A DNA stretch of 64,000 nt from Pseudonocardia hydrocarbonoxydans (GTDB lineage Bacteria; Actinomycetota; Actinomycetes; Mycobacteriales; Pseudonocardiaceae): the NCBI RefSeq assembly GCF_006539565.1, contig NZ_BJNG01000039.1:1-64000 (forward strand), in the 5' to 3' direction. Positions 35,736-44,617 of this stretch are shown one piece after another. A program made the translations under genes and the position numbers. The stretch's first letter is position 1. Every line of letters begins with the position of its first letter. The notes beneath the pieces are model-generated. The model made no database searches. It saw only the letters and a program-made list of their open reading frames with translations, and was not told the origin of the DNA.

Positions 35736-38608
35736 CCCGCCTGGTCATCGCCCTGGCTCTGCTCACCGGTCTGCTGGGGATCGGGGCCGTCCTCGCCCCG
35801 GTCGACGCCGACGACCCCGTCCTCACCTGGCCGCGCGCCGGGGAGGCGCCGGTGTCGACGGTCGTGCCGCTCTCGCCGTACCGGCCCCTGGAGCTGCGGG
35901 CCGACGTCCCGTGCGGGCAGGGCGAGATCCTGCGGACCCTGCCCGCCGACGTCGACGCCACGCTCGGCTCCGGGCTGGTCGTGGCCTCGGCGGACGGGCG
36001 GGTCACGATCGACTCGTCGGGACAGCGGCTGCTCGACGCTCCGGTGGCGGCCGGCTGCGCCTACACCGTCGAGGCCGACGCCGCGGGCACCCGGGTGCTG
36101 CGCGACGGTGCGGTGGTCGCCGACCGGCCCGGCCTGCTCCCGCCACAGGTGGCGGTGCTGGAGACGTCGGCGACCGGGGACGGGCTCGCGGTGGAGATCC
36201 ACACCGACGCCCGCTACCAGTCGTCGCCGACGCCGCTCAAGACCGCGCTGCTGGTGGCGCACGGGCTCGCGCTGCTGGCCCTGCTGGTCGTCGCGTGGCG
36301 GGCGTGGCCCGGCCGCGGTCCGGGCCTGCGTCGGCCGAGCCCGTCCCCGGCCGACGCCGTGGTGCTGGTCGTGTCGGCCGCGTGGGCGGTGCTCGGCCCC
36401 GTCAACATCGACGACTCCTGGTACGCGCTGATGGCCCGCGCGGCAGGGGCATCGGGGTACGTCGGGAACTACATCTACCAGTTCAACGTCACCGAGAACC
36501 CGTTCGTGCTCTCGCAGTACGCGATGCAGGCGTGGGGGCAGCTGGGTGGCTGGAACCTGCTGTGGCTGCGCATGCTGCCGCTGGCCTACGGGCTCGCGAC
36601 CTACGTGCTGCTGCGCGTGCTGCTGGCCACGGTCCTGCCGCGGGTCCGGGCGGTGCCGTGGGCGCTGGCCGGGGCGCACCTGCTGTGGTTCTGCGCCTAC
36701 GGCATCACGCTGCGCCCGGAGACCGCGATCGTCGTGCTCAGCGCCGCGGTGCTGCTGCTCGTCGAGCTGGCCCGGCGGCGGGAGTCGATCGGGGCGCTCG
36801 CCGCGGCCACCGCGCTCGCCGCGCTGGCGATGACGGTGTCGCCGACCGCGCTCGTCGCCGTCGCGCCGCTGGTGGTCGCGCTGCCCTGGCTGTGGCGGTG
36901 GCTGCGTGGCGCGTCCGTCGTGGAGCGGACGGCCGCCGGGCTGCTCGCGCTCGCGTCCGCCTCGGTCGTGGTGCCCGTCGGGTTCGCCGACGCGACCCTC
37001 GGCGACGTGCTGGAGTCGGTCTCCGTGCACCGCTGGTACTACCGCCAGCACCCCTGGTACGACGAGTTCGTCCACTACGCCGCACTGCTCGGGCAGACCG
37101 ACCAGGGCGCCTGGGGCAAGCGGCTGCCGGTGCTGTTCACGCTCGCGGTGCTCGTCCTGGGGCTGCTCGCCGTCGGGCGCACCCGCGGGGCCGGCGGGCC
37201 GAGCGCCCGGCTGCTGGCCTCGTCGTCGCTGGTCACGGTGCTGGCGCTGGCATCGATGGCGCTCACCCCCACCAAGTGGGTCAACCACTTCGGCGCCGTC
37301 GCCGCCCCGGCCACCGTGCTGCTCGCCGTCGCGCTGCTGCGCACCCCGATCCCGCGCCGGGCCGGGACCGGACCCACCGCGATCGCGGCACTCGCCGCGG
37401 TGGGTGCCGCCGCGGTGAGCTTCGCCGGGCCCAACCTGTGGCGCCCCTTCGCCGACTGGGGCCAGCCCTTCGGCAACCACGCCGACCTCTCCACCCCGGT
37501 CGCGATCAGCGCGACGACGCCCGGCATCGGCCCGCTGGAGCTGCGCAACCCGCTGCTGTGGCTCGCCGTCGCCGGGGTGGCGCTGTACGTCGCCCGCCGC
37601 GGGCTCACCCCGGACCGCGCGGTGCTCGGCGTCGCCGTGGCGGGTGGGGTGGCGCTGCTGCTGGCCGCGTTCACACTCGCGCCGCTGCGGCAGGCGCCCG
37701 GCGCGTCGGTGGCGAGCACCAACCTGGCGGGCGGCTGCGGGTTCGCCGACGCCGTCACCGTCCTGGACGACACCGGCGTCACGCTCGGCGCCCCGTCCGG
37801 TACCGCCGACCTCACCGGCGACGCCGTGGCGGGCACGCCGCCCGAACGCGCCGCCGTCGACGGGGGGAGCTGGCACACCGACGTCGCCGACGGGACGGGC
37901 ACCGGCTCGGTCGCCACGCCCTGGTACCCGGTGCCCGCCGGCGGGCCCGACGACGCGGTGGTCGTCGCGTCCACCGGCGACCTGCGCGCGGGCCAGGAGA
38001 TCGCGCTGGAGTTCCGCCTCGACGGCGACGTCACCCCGGTCGTGCTCGACCCGGCCGGGCTGCAGCCCGACTGGGTCGACCGCACCGTCGCACTGGGGGA
38101 GCTGCCCGCGCGGCCGGCCGAGGTGCGGGCCGTCGCCCGCGACACCCTCGCCGGTGACGACACCTGGCTCGGCGTCTCCGCCCCCCGCCTCGCCGTGTCC
38201 CGCCCCGCCGCCGAGCTGACGGCCGGTGCACCGGTCTTCGCCGACCAGGTCTCCGCGGTGTTCTGGCCGTGCGCCGACCAGATCGAGGTCCGCGACGGCC
38301 TCGCCGAGCCCCCCGCCTACCGCCTGCGCGCGGGCGACGGGCTGGAGGAGGCGATCGAGGACAACGCCTTCTTCGCCCCCAACGGCGGCACCCTGGTGGG
38401 GATCGACCGCACCGCCCGGTTCGTCGAGCTGCCCTCCGAGCTGCCCGGCGGCGTCGCCACGCTCGGCTGGGGGCACGTCGACCGCGTGGTCTACGACCAC
38501 CCGACCGGCCGGTTCGACCTCACCGTCGGCACCGAGCGGCGCAACGGCTGGACCCGCCTGCCCACGCTGGTGGGGGAGGCCTACACCGGCCGCGGGTTCA
38601 TCGGCTGA
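35732..38608 (+). CDS. Emb-family arabinosyltransferase
   Basis: A 958-residue GT-C membrane enzyme. An N-terminal extracytoplasmic domain follows the first helix, then the first loop motif VNIDDSWYALMARAA with D227/D228 (the catalytic acidic pair of the EmbA/B/C family), about twelve further helices, the ALTPTKWVNHFGA stretch, and a C-terminal carbohydrate-binding-like domain ending WGHVDRVVYDHP. It transfers arabinofuranose from decaprenylphosphoryl-arabinose. The DDSWY form differs from the usual DDGYI seen in the other copy. GTG overlaps the upstream GlfT2-like gene. Confidence 0.9.
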   Translation: MTRLVIALALLTGLLGIGAVLAPVDADDPVLTWPRAGEAPVSTVVPLSPYRPLELRADVPCGQGEILRTLPADVDATLGSGLVVASADGRVTIDSSGQRLLDAPVAAGCAYTVEADAAGTRVLRDGAVVADRPGLLPPQVAVLETSATGDGLAVEIHTDARYQSSPTPLKTALLVAHGLALLALLVVAWRAWPGRGPGLRRPSPSPADAVVLVVSAAWAVLGPVNIDDSWYALMARAAGASGYVGNYIYQFNVTENPFVLSQYAMQAWGQLGGWNLLWLRMLPLAYGLATYVLLRVLLATVLPRVRAVPWALAGAHLLWFCAYGITLRPETAIVVLSAAVLLLVELARRRESIGALAAATALAALAMTVSPTALVAVAPLVVALPWLWRWLRGASVVERTAAGLLALASASVVVPVGFADATLGDVLESVSVHRWYYRQHPWYDEFVHYAALLGQTDQGAWGKRLPVLFTLAVLVLGLLAVGRTRGAGGPSARLLASSSLVTVLALASMALTPTKWVNHFGAVAAPATVLLAVALLRTPIPRRAGTGPTAIAALAAVGAAAVSFAGPNLWRPFADWGQPFGNHADLSTPVAISATTPGIGPLELRNPLLWLAVAGVALYVARRGLTPDRAVLGVAVAGGVALLLAAFTLAPLRQAPGASVASTNLAGGCGFADAVTVLDDTGVTLGAPSGTADLTGDAVAGTPPERAAVDGGSWHTDVADGTGTGSVATPWYPVPAGGPDDAVVVASTGDLRAGQEIALEFRLDGDVTPVVLDPAGLQPDWVDRTVALGELPARPAEVRAVARDTLAGDDTWLGVSAPRLAVSRPAAELTAGAPVFADQVSAVFWPCADQIEVRDGLAEPPAYRLRAGDGLEEAIEDNAFFAPNGGTLVGIDRTARFVELPSELPGGVATLGWGHVDRVVYDHPTGRFDLTVGTERRNGWTRLPTLVGEAYTGRGFIG

Positions 38609-38611
38609 GGG

Positions 38612-38872
38612 TCAGTTGCCGTAGTGGTAGCGGCAGGCCGCGATCCGGACCTCGTCCTCGACGATCTTGTAAACCAGCCGGTGCTCGTCGGTGATGCGCC
38701 GGGACCAGTAGCCGTGGAACCCGTGCTGGAGCGGCTCCGGCTTGCCGATGCCCTCGTTGCCGTTGCGGTCGATGTCCTGGAGCAGGGTGTTGATGCGCTT
38801 CAGAACCTTGCGGTCCTGCGCCTGCCACCAGACGTAGTCCGTCCACGCGTTCTCGTCCCAGACGAGCTTCAT
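38612..38872 (-). CDS. YoeB-family toxin
   Basis: An 86-residue Txe/YoeB toxin, a ribosome-dependent mRNA endonuclease. The known catalytic residues fall at exactly the E. coli YoeB positions: Glu46, Arg65, His83 and the following Tyr84 (RYHYGN end). ATG 38872 overlaps the antitoxin stop (ATGA). Its 3' end is 3 bp from the stop of the convergent Emb-like gene. Confidence 0.93.
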   Translation of the reverse strand: MKLVWDENAWTDYVWWQAQDRKVLKRINTLLQDIDRNGNEGIGKPEPLQHGFHGYWSRRITDEHRLVYKIVEDEVRIAACRYHYGN

Positions 38873-39132
38873 CCCTCGCCCGGGTCGACGAGATCGCGGG
38901 GGGTGCCGCCACCGTTCTCCAGGCGGTCGATGGCCGCCAGCAGCCGTCGGGCGTTCTCGGGGCTGCGCAACAGGTAGGCGGCTTCCTTGAGCGACTGGTA
39001 GTCGTCGAGCGCGACGATGACGACCGGGTCGTGGCCGGCCCGGGTGATGACGACCTCCTCCCGATCCTCGATGACGGAGTTGAGGGTCTCGGCGTAGTGC
39101 GCACGGGACTCGGAGTAGGTCATGGTCTTCAT
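38869..39132 (-). CDS. YefM-family antitoxin
   Basis: An 87-residue antitoxin with the Phd/YefM fold (MTYSESRAHYAETLNSVI, VVITRAGHDPVVIVALDDY). It neutralises the adjacent YoeB and represses its own operon. The start at 39132 has a strong ggagg site 5 nt upstream. A palindromic operator lies 13-28 bp upstream. Confidence 0.92.
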   Translation of the reverse strand: MKTMTYSESRAHYAETLNSVIEDREEVVITRAGHDPVVIVALDDYQSLKEAAYLLRSPENARRLLAAIDRLENGGGTPRDLVDPGEG

Positions 39133-39144
39133 CAGCGCCTCCAG

Positions 39145-39160
39145 GTACAGGAAACTGTAC
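39145..39160. promoter_or_regulatory. YefM-YoeB operator palindrome
   Basis: GTACAG-gaaa-CTGTAC is an exact inverted repeat (6-bp arms, 4-bp centre) just upstream of the antitoxin. The known E. coli YefM operator contains palindromes with a TGTACA core, so this fits its binding preference closely. Confidence 0.7.
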
Positions 39161-39179
39161 GCCGCTCGATGAGGTGCTG

Positions 39180-39257
39180 CTACTGCCGCCGCGTTCGTCC
39201 GTGGATGTCGTCGAGCCGGGCGCCGTCCTCGCGGGTGGCGACGACCTGTCGGAGCAT
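39180..39257 (-). CDS. Possible 25-residue small open reading frame
   Basis: Between the antitoxin and the GlfT2 gene, an ATG at 39257 is preceded by a strong ggagg site (spacing 5 nt) and starts a 25-residue frame beginning MLRQVVATREDG and ending HGRTRRQ. It has no recognisable domain. It could be a small peptide, a leader, or the remnant of a longer gene. Confidence 0.3.
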   Translation of the reverse strand: MLRQVVATREDGARLDDIHGRTRRQ

Positions 39258-39288
39258 GACGCCTCCGAGCCGGCCGGCCGCCGGCCCT

Positions 39289-41244
39289 CTACTTCTCGAC
39301 GTCGTAGAGGCGGGCCCAGTTCTCGCGGCTGGTGAGCTGCGGCTCGGCGTCGCGGTAGCGCTGGGCCACCGCCGGGCCCTCGGCGGCGACGCGGCGCAGC
39401 AGCCGGGCGCCGCGCTTCGTCAGCTCCAGGACCTTGGCCCGGTCGCGGGTGCGGATGCGGTAGCCGTGCTCGCCCATGTCGGCGACGATCGCGCGCTCGA
39501 ACAGCGACACGTGCCACCAGTGCGCGTCACCGGCCGGGACGAACCCGGTGCGGTGCGGGGCACGGTTCGCCGCCAGGTACGCCACCCGCTTGAGCCAGGT
39601 CAGCCGGTGCCGGGTCGGCTCGCCCGGGCTGCGGACGACCTGGACGTCGCGGAAGTCGGGGGCGTCGCGCGGCAGGTCGGTGATCGGGTGCACCACCGTC
39701 TCCGGGTACGCCGACCGGATCCGCCGGATCTCCGCGGCGGCCGCGGCCGACCCGTCGGCCAGGATGTCGGGCCCGTCCAGGAAGTCCTCGACGGCCGTCA
39801 GCAGCGTGACGGCGAGGCCGTAGTGCATCGCCACCAGGTTCTGCGCCAGGATCTGGCCGAGCCGCCGCACGATCCGCTTCGTCGTGAACGGGGTGTGCAG
39901 GGCGGCGGTGATCAGCCCGTTGCGCAGGTTGAAGTACCGGTGCCACTCGTCCCAGTCCTTCCATCCGAAGTCGGCGTGCCACACGCCGGCGCCGGGCAGC
40001 GCGACCGTCGGGAAGCCGTGGGCGCGGGCGCGGTAGCCGAACTCGATGTCGTCCCACTGGAAGAACAGCGGCAGCGGGTAGCCGATCTCGCGGACGATCG
40101 CCGCCGGGATCAGGCACGACCACCACCCGTTGTACTCGGTGTCGACGCGCCGCTCCTGGTTGATCGGCAGGTCGCGGTCGTCGAGGCCGAGCAGGTTGGC
40201 CTCGCGCAGGGCGCCCTGCACCGGCAGGCCGACGGTGAGGATCTCCGGGTCGGCGTACTCCGCGGAGATGTGCAGGTGGGTGGGGTGCAGCAGGTTGAGC
40301 ATCTGCCCGCCGACGATCGTCGGGTGCGTCGTGGACGCCGCGAACGCGGTGAGCCGCACCAGGATCTCCGGCTCCAGCAGCACGTCGTCGTCCATCAGCA
40401 GGACGTCGGAGTGCTCCTCGGGGGCGCCCGCGGTGGCGTCGAACAGGCCGCGGGTGAAGCCTCCCGCGCCGCCCAGGTTGGGCTGGCGGACGTAGCGCAG
40501 CTGCGCGCCCAGCGCCGCGGAGACCGCGGCGAACCGCTCCCGCGACTCCAGCGGGTCGGTGCCCTGGTCGACGACCTGGACGACGCCGACGGTGGCGAGC
40601 GCGCGGGGGTCGTCGGCGAGGGCCGTCAAGGTGTTGAGGCAGTCCTCGACGCGGTTGAACGTGCAGATCGTGACGTCGGTGCGCGGCATCCGCTCCGGTG
40701 CGGGCACGGTCCACTCGACGTCCGACACCGTCATCTCGCCGGTCTCGGTGGACAGCTGCAGGTAGAGGCCGCCGCCGTCGAGGAAGCGGTCGACGCTCGC
40801 GGCGAGCGTGACGACCTCCTCGCGCGCGCCGTCGACGTCGTGCACCGCGACGATGCGCCACACCTTGTTGGTGTCCGACGCCAGCACCCGCACGCGGCCG
40901 GTGCCGGAGACCGTCAGCGACACCTGCATCTCGGTGACGGCCGTCCAGCGCTGCCAGTACGTGGCGTGCACGCGGCCGAAGTAGGTGTTGGTGCTGACGC
41001 GGGTGGCCGGGGCCAGGTGCACACGGTCGCGCTCGCGCCGGGCCGCGCCGAGCTCGACGACGGAGTAGAGGTCCTCGGGCACCAGGCCCGACGGCCCGAA
41101 GAACAGCCCGCGCTGGGCGAGCAGGCGGGTGGGCACCGGGACGGCCGCCGGTTCCGCCGTTCCGGCTGCCGAGGGGTCGGTCGGCGCGTCGGTGGATGCC
41201 TGCAGCATGAGAGGGATCGTCCTCCGGTCGGGTCGGCGGTTCAC
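39289..41244 (-). CDS. glfT2: Galactofuranosyltransferase GlfT2
   Basis: A 651-residue GT2 enzyme closest in style to GlfT2 (Rv3808c), which extends the galactan from UDP-Galf. Key blocks are NTYFGRVHATYWQRW in the beta-sandwich, CTFNRVEDC, MDDDVLLEPE with the DDD triplet at 285-287, FQWDDIEFGYRAR with D398/D399, and His423 in VWHADFGWKDWDEW. The end LTSRENWARLYDVEK is family-typical. GTG 41244 is the longest start; ATG 12 codons later is possible. It follows the frameshifted emb gene by 32 bp in the same direction. Confidence 0.92.
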   Translation of the reverse strand: MNRRPDRRTIPLMLQASTDAPTDPSAAGTAEPAAVPVPTRLLAQRGLFFGPSGLVPEDLYSVVELGAARRERDRVHLAPATRVSTNTYFGRVHATYWQRWTAVTEMQVSLTVSGTGRVRVLASDTNKVWRIVAVHDVDGAREEVVTLAASVDRFLDGGGLYLQLSTETGEMTVSDVEWTVPAPERMPRTDVTICTFNRVEDCLNTLTALADDPRALATVGVVQVVDQGTDPLESRERFAAVSAALGAQLRYVRQPNLGGAGGFTRGLFDATAGAPEEHSDVLLMDDDVLLEPEILVRLTAFAASTTHPTIVGGQMLNLLHPTHLHISAEYADPEILTVGLPVQGALREANLLGLDDRDLPINQERRVDTEYNGWWSCLIPAAIVREIGYPLPLFFQWDDIEFGYRARAHGFPTVALPGAGVWHADFGWKDWDEWHRYFNLRNGLITAALHTPFTTKRIVRRLGQILAQNLVAMHYGLAVTLLTAVEDFLDGPDILADGSAAAAAEIRRIRSAYPETVVHPITDLPRDAPDFRDVQVVRSPGEPTRHRLTWLKRVAYLAANRAPHRTGFVPAGDAHWWHVSLFERAIVADMGEHGYRIRTRDRAKVLELTKRGARLLRRVAAEGPAVAQRYRDAEPQLTSRENWARLYDVEK

Positions 41245-41276
41245 CGATCATTGTCCCGGGCCACCGGGACCGGGCG

Positions 41277-43774
41277 TCAGCGGCCCACGCCCGCTCGCCC
41301 GGGTGGCGGATCGCCCTGCGGTCCTGAGGACTCCCAGCCCCACCGCGTGAGGGTGCCGCGCACGGCGTCCGGCTCGCCCGCGCCGGGCTCGTACAGCTCG
41401 ACGCGGTGCAGCTCGCCCCAGTCGCGGCGCGGTTCGCCGTCGAGCCGGGCCGGCACCTCCACCTGCTCGCCGAGCAGCTCCAGCCAGGCCAGCGGGCCAC
41501 CCGCCGGGCCCGCCGACCACACGTCGCCCAGCTCGCGCAGCTGCTCGTCGGCCAGCAGCCGGTAGGCGGGCACCTCCGCCACCCCGTCGACGACGGCGAA
41601 CGGGCGCAGGCACGGGTGCGGGAAGGCCACCGGCCAGTCCAGCAGCACCGGCGCGTCGCCGACGGTGTCGGTGAGCGACGCCCCGCGCACGCGCACCCGG
41701 TCGGACAGCCCGCACCCCGCGCCGCCGCGGGCCAGCACGTCACCGCCGACGGAGTAGCTCGTGCGCTGGGCGTGCACGGCCTTGGCCAGCGACCCGACGT
41801 CGAACAGCACCACCGCCCCGCAGACGACGACCAGCGGCGCCGACGCCAGCCGCAGCGCCCGGCCGGAGGACACGTGCGGCCCGCGCAGGTGCGACCAGCC
41901 CGCCGCGGCCAGGCACGCGGCCGCGGCGAACAGCAGCACCTCGTTGAGCTCGACGCCGCCGACCACCGGGGCGCGGTCGAACCACGGGACCCCCCAGTTC
42001 GACACGTACATCCACGCGTTGGGCCCGGTCGCCGCCCACGCCGCCACGCCGAGCGGAACAGCGTGCGGTTGCGCCCCGAGCGCAGCACGGCCGCACTCGT
42101 CGCCAGCGCGGCCAGCGCCCCGATGCCGCCGCCGACCGCGGCGAACGCGCCGAAGTGGTGCGTCCACTTCGTGGGGGTCAGCGCCAGGACCGCGAAACCC
42201 AGCACGGTGACGGCGATGAGCCGCCTGCTCGGGCCCAGCGCCGCCCCCGGCACGGAGCCGCGGCGCAGGATCACCACTGCGCACACGGCCACGCAGAGCA
42301 GGAGCAGCAGCACCGGGAAGCGGCGGGCGAGCGAGCCGTCCTGGTTGGCGGCGAACAGGTCGACGTAGCGGGCCAGCTCGTTGTACCAGGGCACGTTCGG
42401 CCCGATCTCGGTGCGGACGCGGGTGGCCTCCAGCACCGTCGACATCGTCTGGTCGCCGAACACCGCCACCAGCACGATCAGGCCCGACCCGAGCACGGGG
42501 GCGAGGACGGCGGCCCAGCCGTCGGCGTCCGCCCGGGCGCGGAACAGCACCAGCAGCGGGCGCGCCGCGGCGACGAACGGGCCGACGGCGAGCAGCCCGG
42601 TGGGCGTGGCCGCCACCGCGAAGGCCGCCGCGACGAGTCCGACCGCCACCGGCAGCAGCCGGCGCACCACCAGCGCCCGTTCCACCGCCACGTACGCCAC
42701 GAGCGACCCGAGCACGACGACCGGTTCGGGGCGCAGGCCCGAGTCGTAGGGCAGCCAGAAGCACAGGAACACCGCGCCCGCGGCCCAGCCGGCCGCACTG
42801 CTGTCGCGCACCTGCCGCCCCAGCCGCGGCAGCAGCCCTCGGCTGAGCAGCAGCCACGACAGCACCCCCATCACCAGCGACGGCAGGCGCAGCCACAGCG
42901 GGGAGTCGTCGACGGCGGCCCACAGCGCGTACAGCTCGTAGAACCAGCCGAACGGGGCCTCGGGGACGTCGAACCAGCGGTAGTAGTTGCCGACGTAGCC
43001 GGTGTCGGCCGCGGCGCGCACCATCGTCAGGATGTAGCCGTCGTCGGCGGTGACGGCGCCGATCACCAGCCACACCGCCAGCGTGCCGATCACGACCGCG
43101 TCGCGCAGCGGGGCGGCGCCCGGCGCCCGCACGTGCAGCCGGGGCAGGTGCCGCCCGCGCCGGTGGTCGATGCCGCGCAGCGCGACGAGCGCGCCGACCA
43201 GCGCGAGCACCGCGCCCACCCCGGCCGCGGTCTTGAGCAGGCCCGGCGTCGAGTCGTAGCGGTTGTCGACGGTGACGGACACGGCGAGCCCCGCCGGGTC
43301 GGTCAGCGTCGAGTAGACGCCGACCACCTCGGGCCGCAGGTCGGCCGCCTCGTCGAGCAGCACCCGCCCGTCGAGCACGACGGTGGTGCGCGCGGCGTCG
43401 GAGGCGATGGACAGGGCGCAGCCGGGCCCGCCGGGCAGCACGGCGTCGGCCAGCCCGGTCCCGCCCGAGGTCACCGTGACCGTCCCGTCCGCGACGGCGA
43501 CGGCCAGCCCGACGCCGTCACCGGCCTCGGACGGCGCCGTGGACAGCACGGTCCCGGGGCCCGCGGCGGCGATCGCGGCGCACGGCAGCTCCACGGCGAG
43601 CCGTTCCGGGCGGACGGCGACCAGCGGCGAGGTGACGGGGGCGGTGCCGCCGGACGCGGTGGGCCAGCGCAGCTCGAGGGTGTCCTGGTGGACCGGCAGG
43701 AAGGGGAACGCGACGGCGAGCACGGCGGCCAGGGCCCCCAGCACGGCGGCGGCCCGGGTGTGGGGCGAACGCAT
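41277..43774 (-). pseudogene. Emb-family arabinosyltransferase with a frameshift
   Basis: From ATG 43774 the frame encodes a typical Emb protein: VTADDGYILTMVRAAAD with D244/D245, then WFDVPEAPFGWFYELYALWA, about twelve helices and ALTPTKWTHHFGAFAA. Near 42050-42060 the frame ends being protein-like; the expected continuation (LGVAAWAATGPNAWMYV, SNWGVPWF) is in another frame, running to 41277. One missing base in the run ttccgctc would explain it. The restored product is about 832 residues, shorter at the C-terminus than its paralogue. DDGYILxM is the region of EmbB hit by ethambutol resistance mutations; the Met is kept. Confidence 0.85.
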
Positions 43775-43782
43775 CGCGGCCG

Positions 43783-43792
43783 ACGGTAGTCA
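43783..43792. promoter_or_regulatory. Overlapping divergent -10 elements
   Basis: On the minus strand TACCGT (43788-43783) ends 8 nt before the emb ATG at 43774. On the plus strand TAGTCA (43787-43792) ends 5 nt before the nitroreductase ATG at 43798. The two elements share bases, so the genes may compete for polymerase. Confidence 0.4.
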
Positions 43793-43797
43793 CCGGC

Positions 43798-44457
43798 ATG
43801 ATCGGGTCCATGACCCTCCCTCTGGCCCCCGACGAGCTGCTGTCCACCACCCGCTCGGTCCGCAAGCGTCTCGACCTCGACCGCCCCGTCCCGCTGGAGC
43901 TGGTCCGGGAGAGCCTGGAGATCGCGCTGCAGGCACCGTCGGGCAGCAACGCCCAGGGCTGGCACTGGATGGTCGTCACCGATCCAGAGCTGCGCGCCGG
44001 GGTCGGCCGGTACTACGCCCAGGCCTTCGACGCCTACCGCAACTCGCCCCTCTACGCCGGGCGCGCGGGCACCGGGCACAGTCCGGAGCGGCACGCCGTC
44101 CAGGAGCGGGTGACGTCGTCGGCCGAGCACCTCGCGGAGGTGATGGGGCGCGTCCCGGTGCACGTCATCGCCTGTATCACCGTGGGGGAGGAGCTGCCCC
44201 ACGGCAACCAGGCGGGCCTGTGGGGTTCGCTGCTGCCCGCGGCCTGGAGCTTCCAGATCGCCGCCCGCGCCCGGGGCCTGGGCAGCGCGTGGACGACGCT
44301 GCACCTGCGCTACGAGAAGGAGATCGCCGCGCTGCTCGGCATCCCCGCCGACGTTCGCCAGGGCGTGTTGCTCCCGACGGCCTACTACACGGGCGAGACG
44401 TTCCGCCCCGCGGCGCGCGAGCCGCTCGACCGGGTGCTGCACCTCGATCGCTGGTAG
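43798..44457 (+). CDS. Nitroreductase family protein
   Basis: A 219-residue FMN-dependent oxidoreductase of the nitroreductase family. TTRSVRKRLDLDRPVP, APSGSNAQGWHWMVV (FMN phosphate and ring contacts) and GLGSAWTTLHL are characteristic. It reduces nitroaromatics, quinones or flavins with NAD(P)H; the natural substrate is unknown. A second in-frame ATG lies four codons in. Divergent from emb. Confidence 0.9.
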   Translation: MIGSMTLPLAPDELLSTTRSVRKRLDLDRPVPLELVRESLEIALQAPSGSNAQGWHWMVVTDPELRAGVGRYYAQAFDAYRNSPLYAGRAGTGHSPERHAVQERVTSSAEHLAEVMGRVPVHVIACITVGEELPHGNQAGLWGSLLPAAWSFQIAARARGLGSAWTTLHLRYEKEIAALLGIPADVRQGVLLPTAYYTGETFRPAAREPLDRVLHLDRW

Positions 44458-44458
44458 C

Positions 44459-44511
44459 TGATCGTGACCGCGCACGCGGCCGGCGATGCCGCCCCGGCCG
44501 CGCGACGATCA
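44459..44511. terminator. Nested inverted repeats after the nitroreductase gene
   Basis: Outer arms TGATCGT (44459-44465) and ACGATCA (44505-44511) enclose inner arms GCGGCCGG (44476-44483) and CCGGCCGC (44494-44501). The fold begins 1 nt after the nitroreductase stop, so termination is the likely role. No U-tract. Confidence 0.55.
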
Positions 44512-44617
44512 CCCGGTCGCCCCACCGGGTGTGAGCGGAGAGTGAGCGGGTTCGGCATCCAGGTACACACCGGGTGTCACCCGCACCGCTGGTCCGAATG
44601 CCACCGTTACTGCAATC

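Noticed and set aside
35669..38500. 943-residue open frame opposite the first Emb-like gene
   Set aside because: Shadow frame with Gly/Arg/Gln-rich non-protein-like composition; the plus strand encodes a clear Emb protein.
39527..43774. Single 1415-residue reading frame covering emb and part of glfT2
   Set aside because: Only its first 570 or so residues are Emb-like; the rest is Arg/Pro-rich out-of-frame reading through the C-terminal half of emb and the glfT2 gene.
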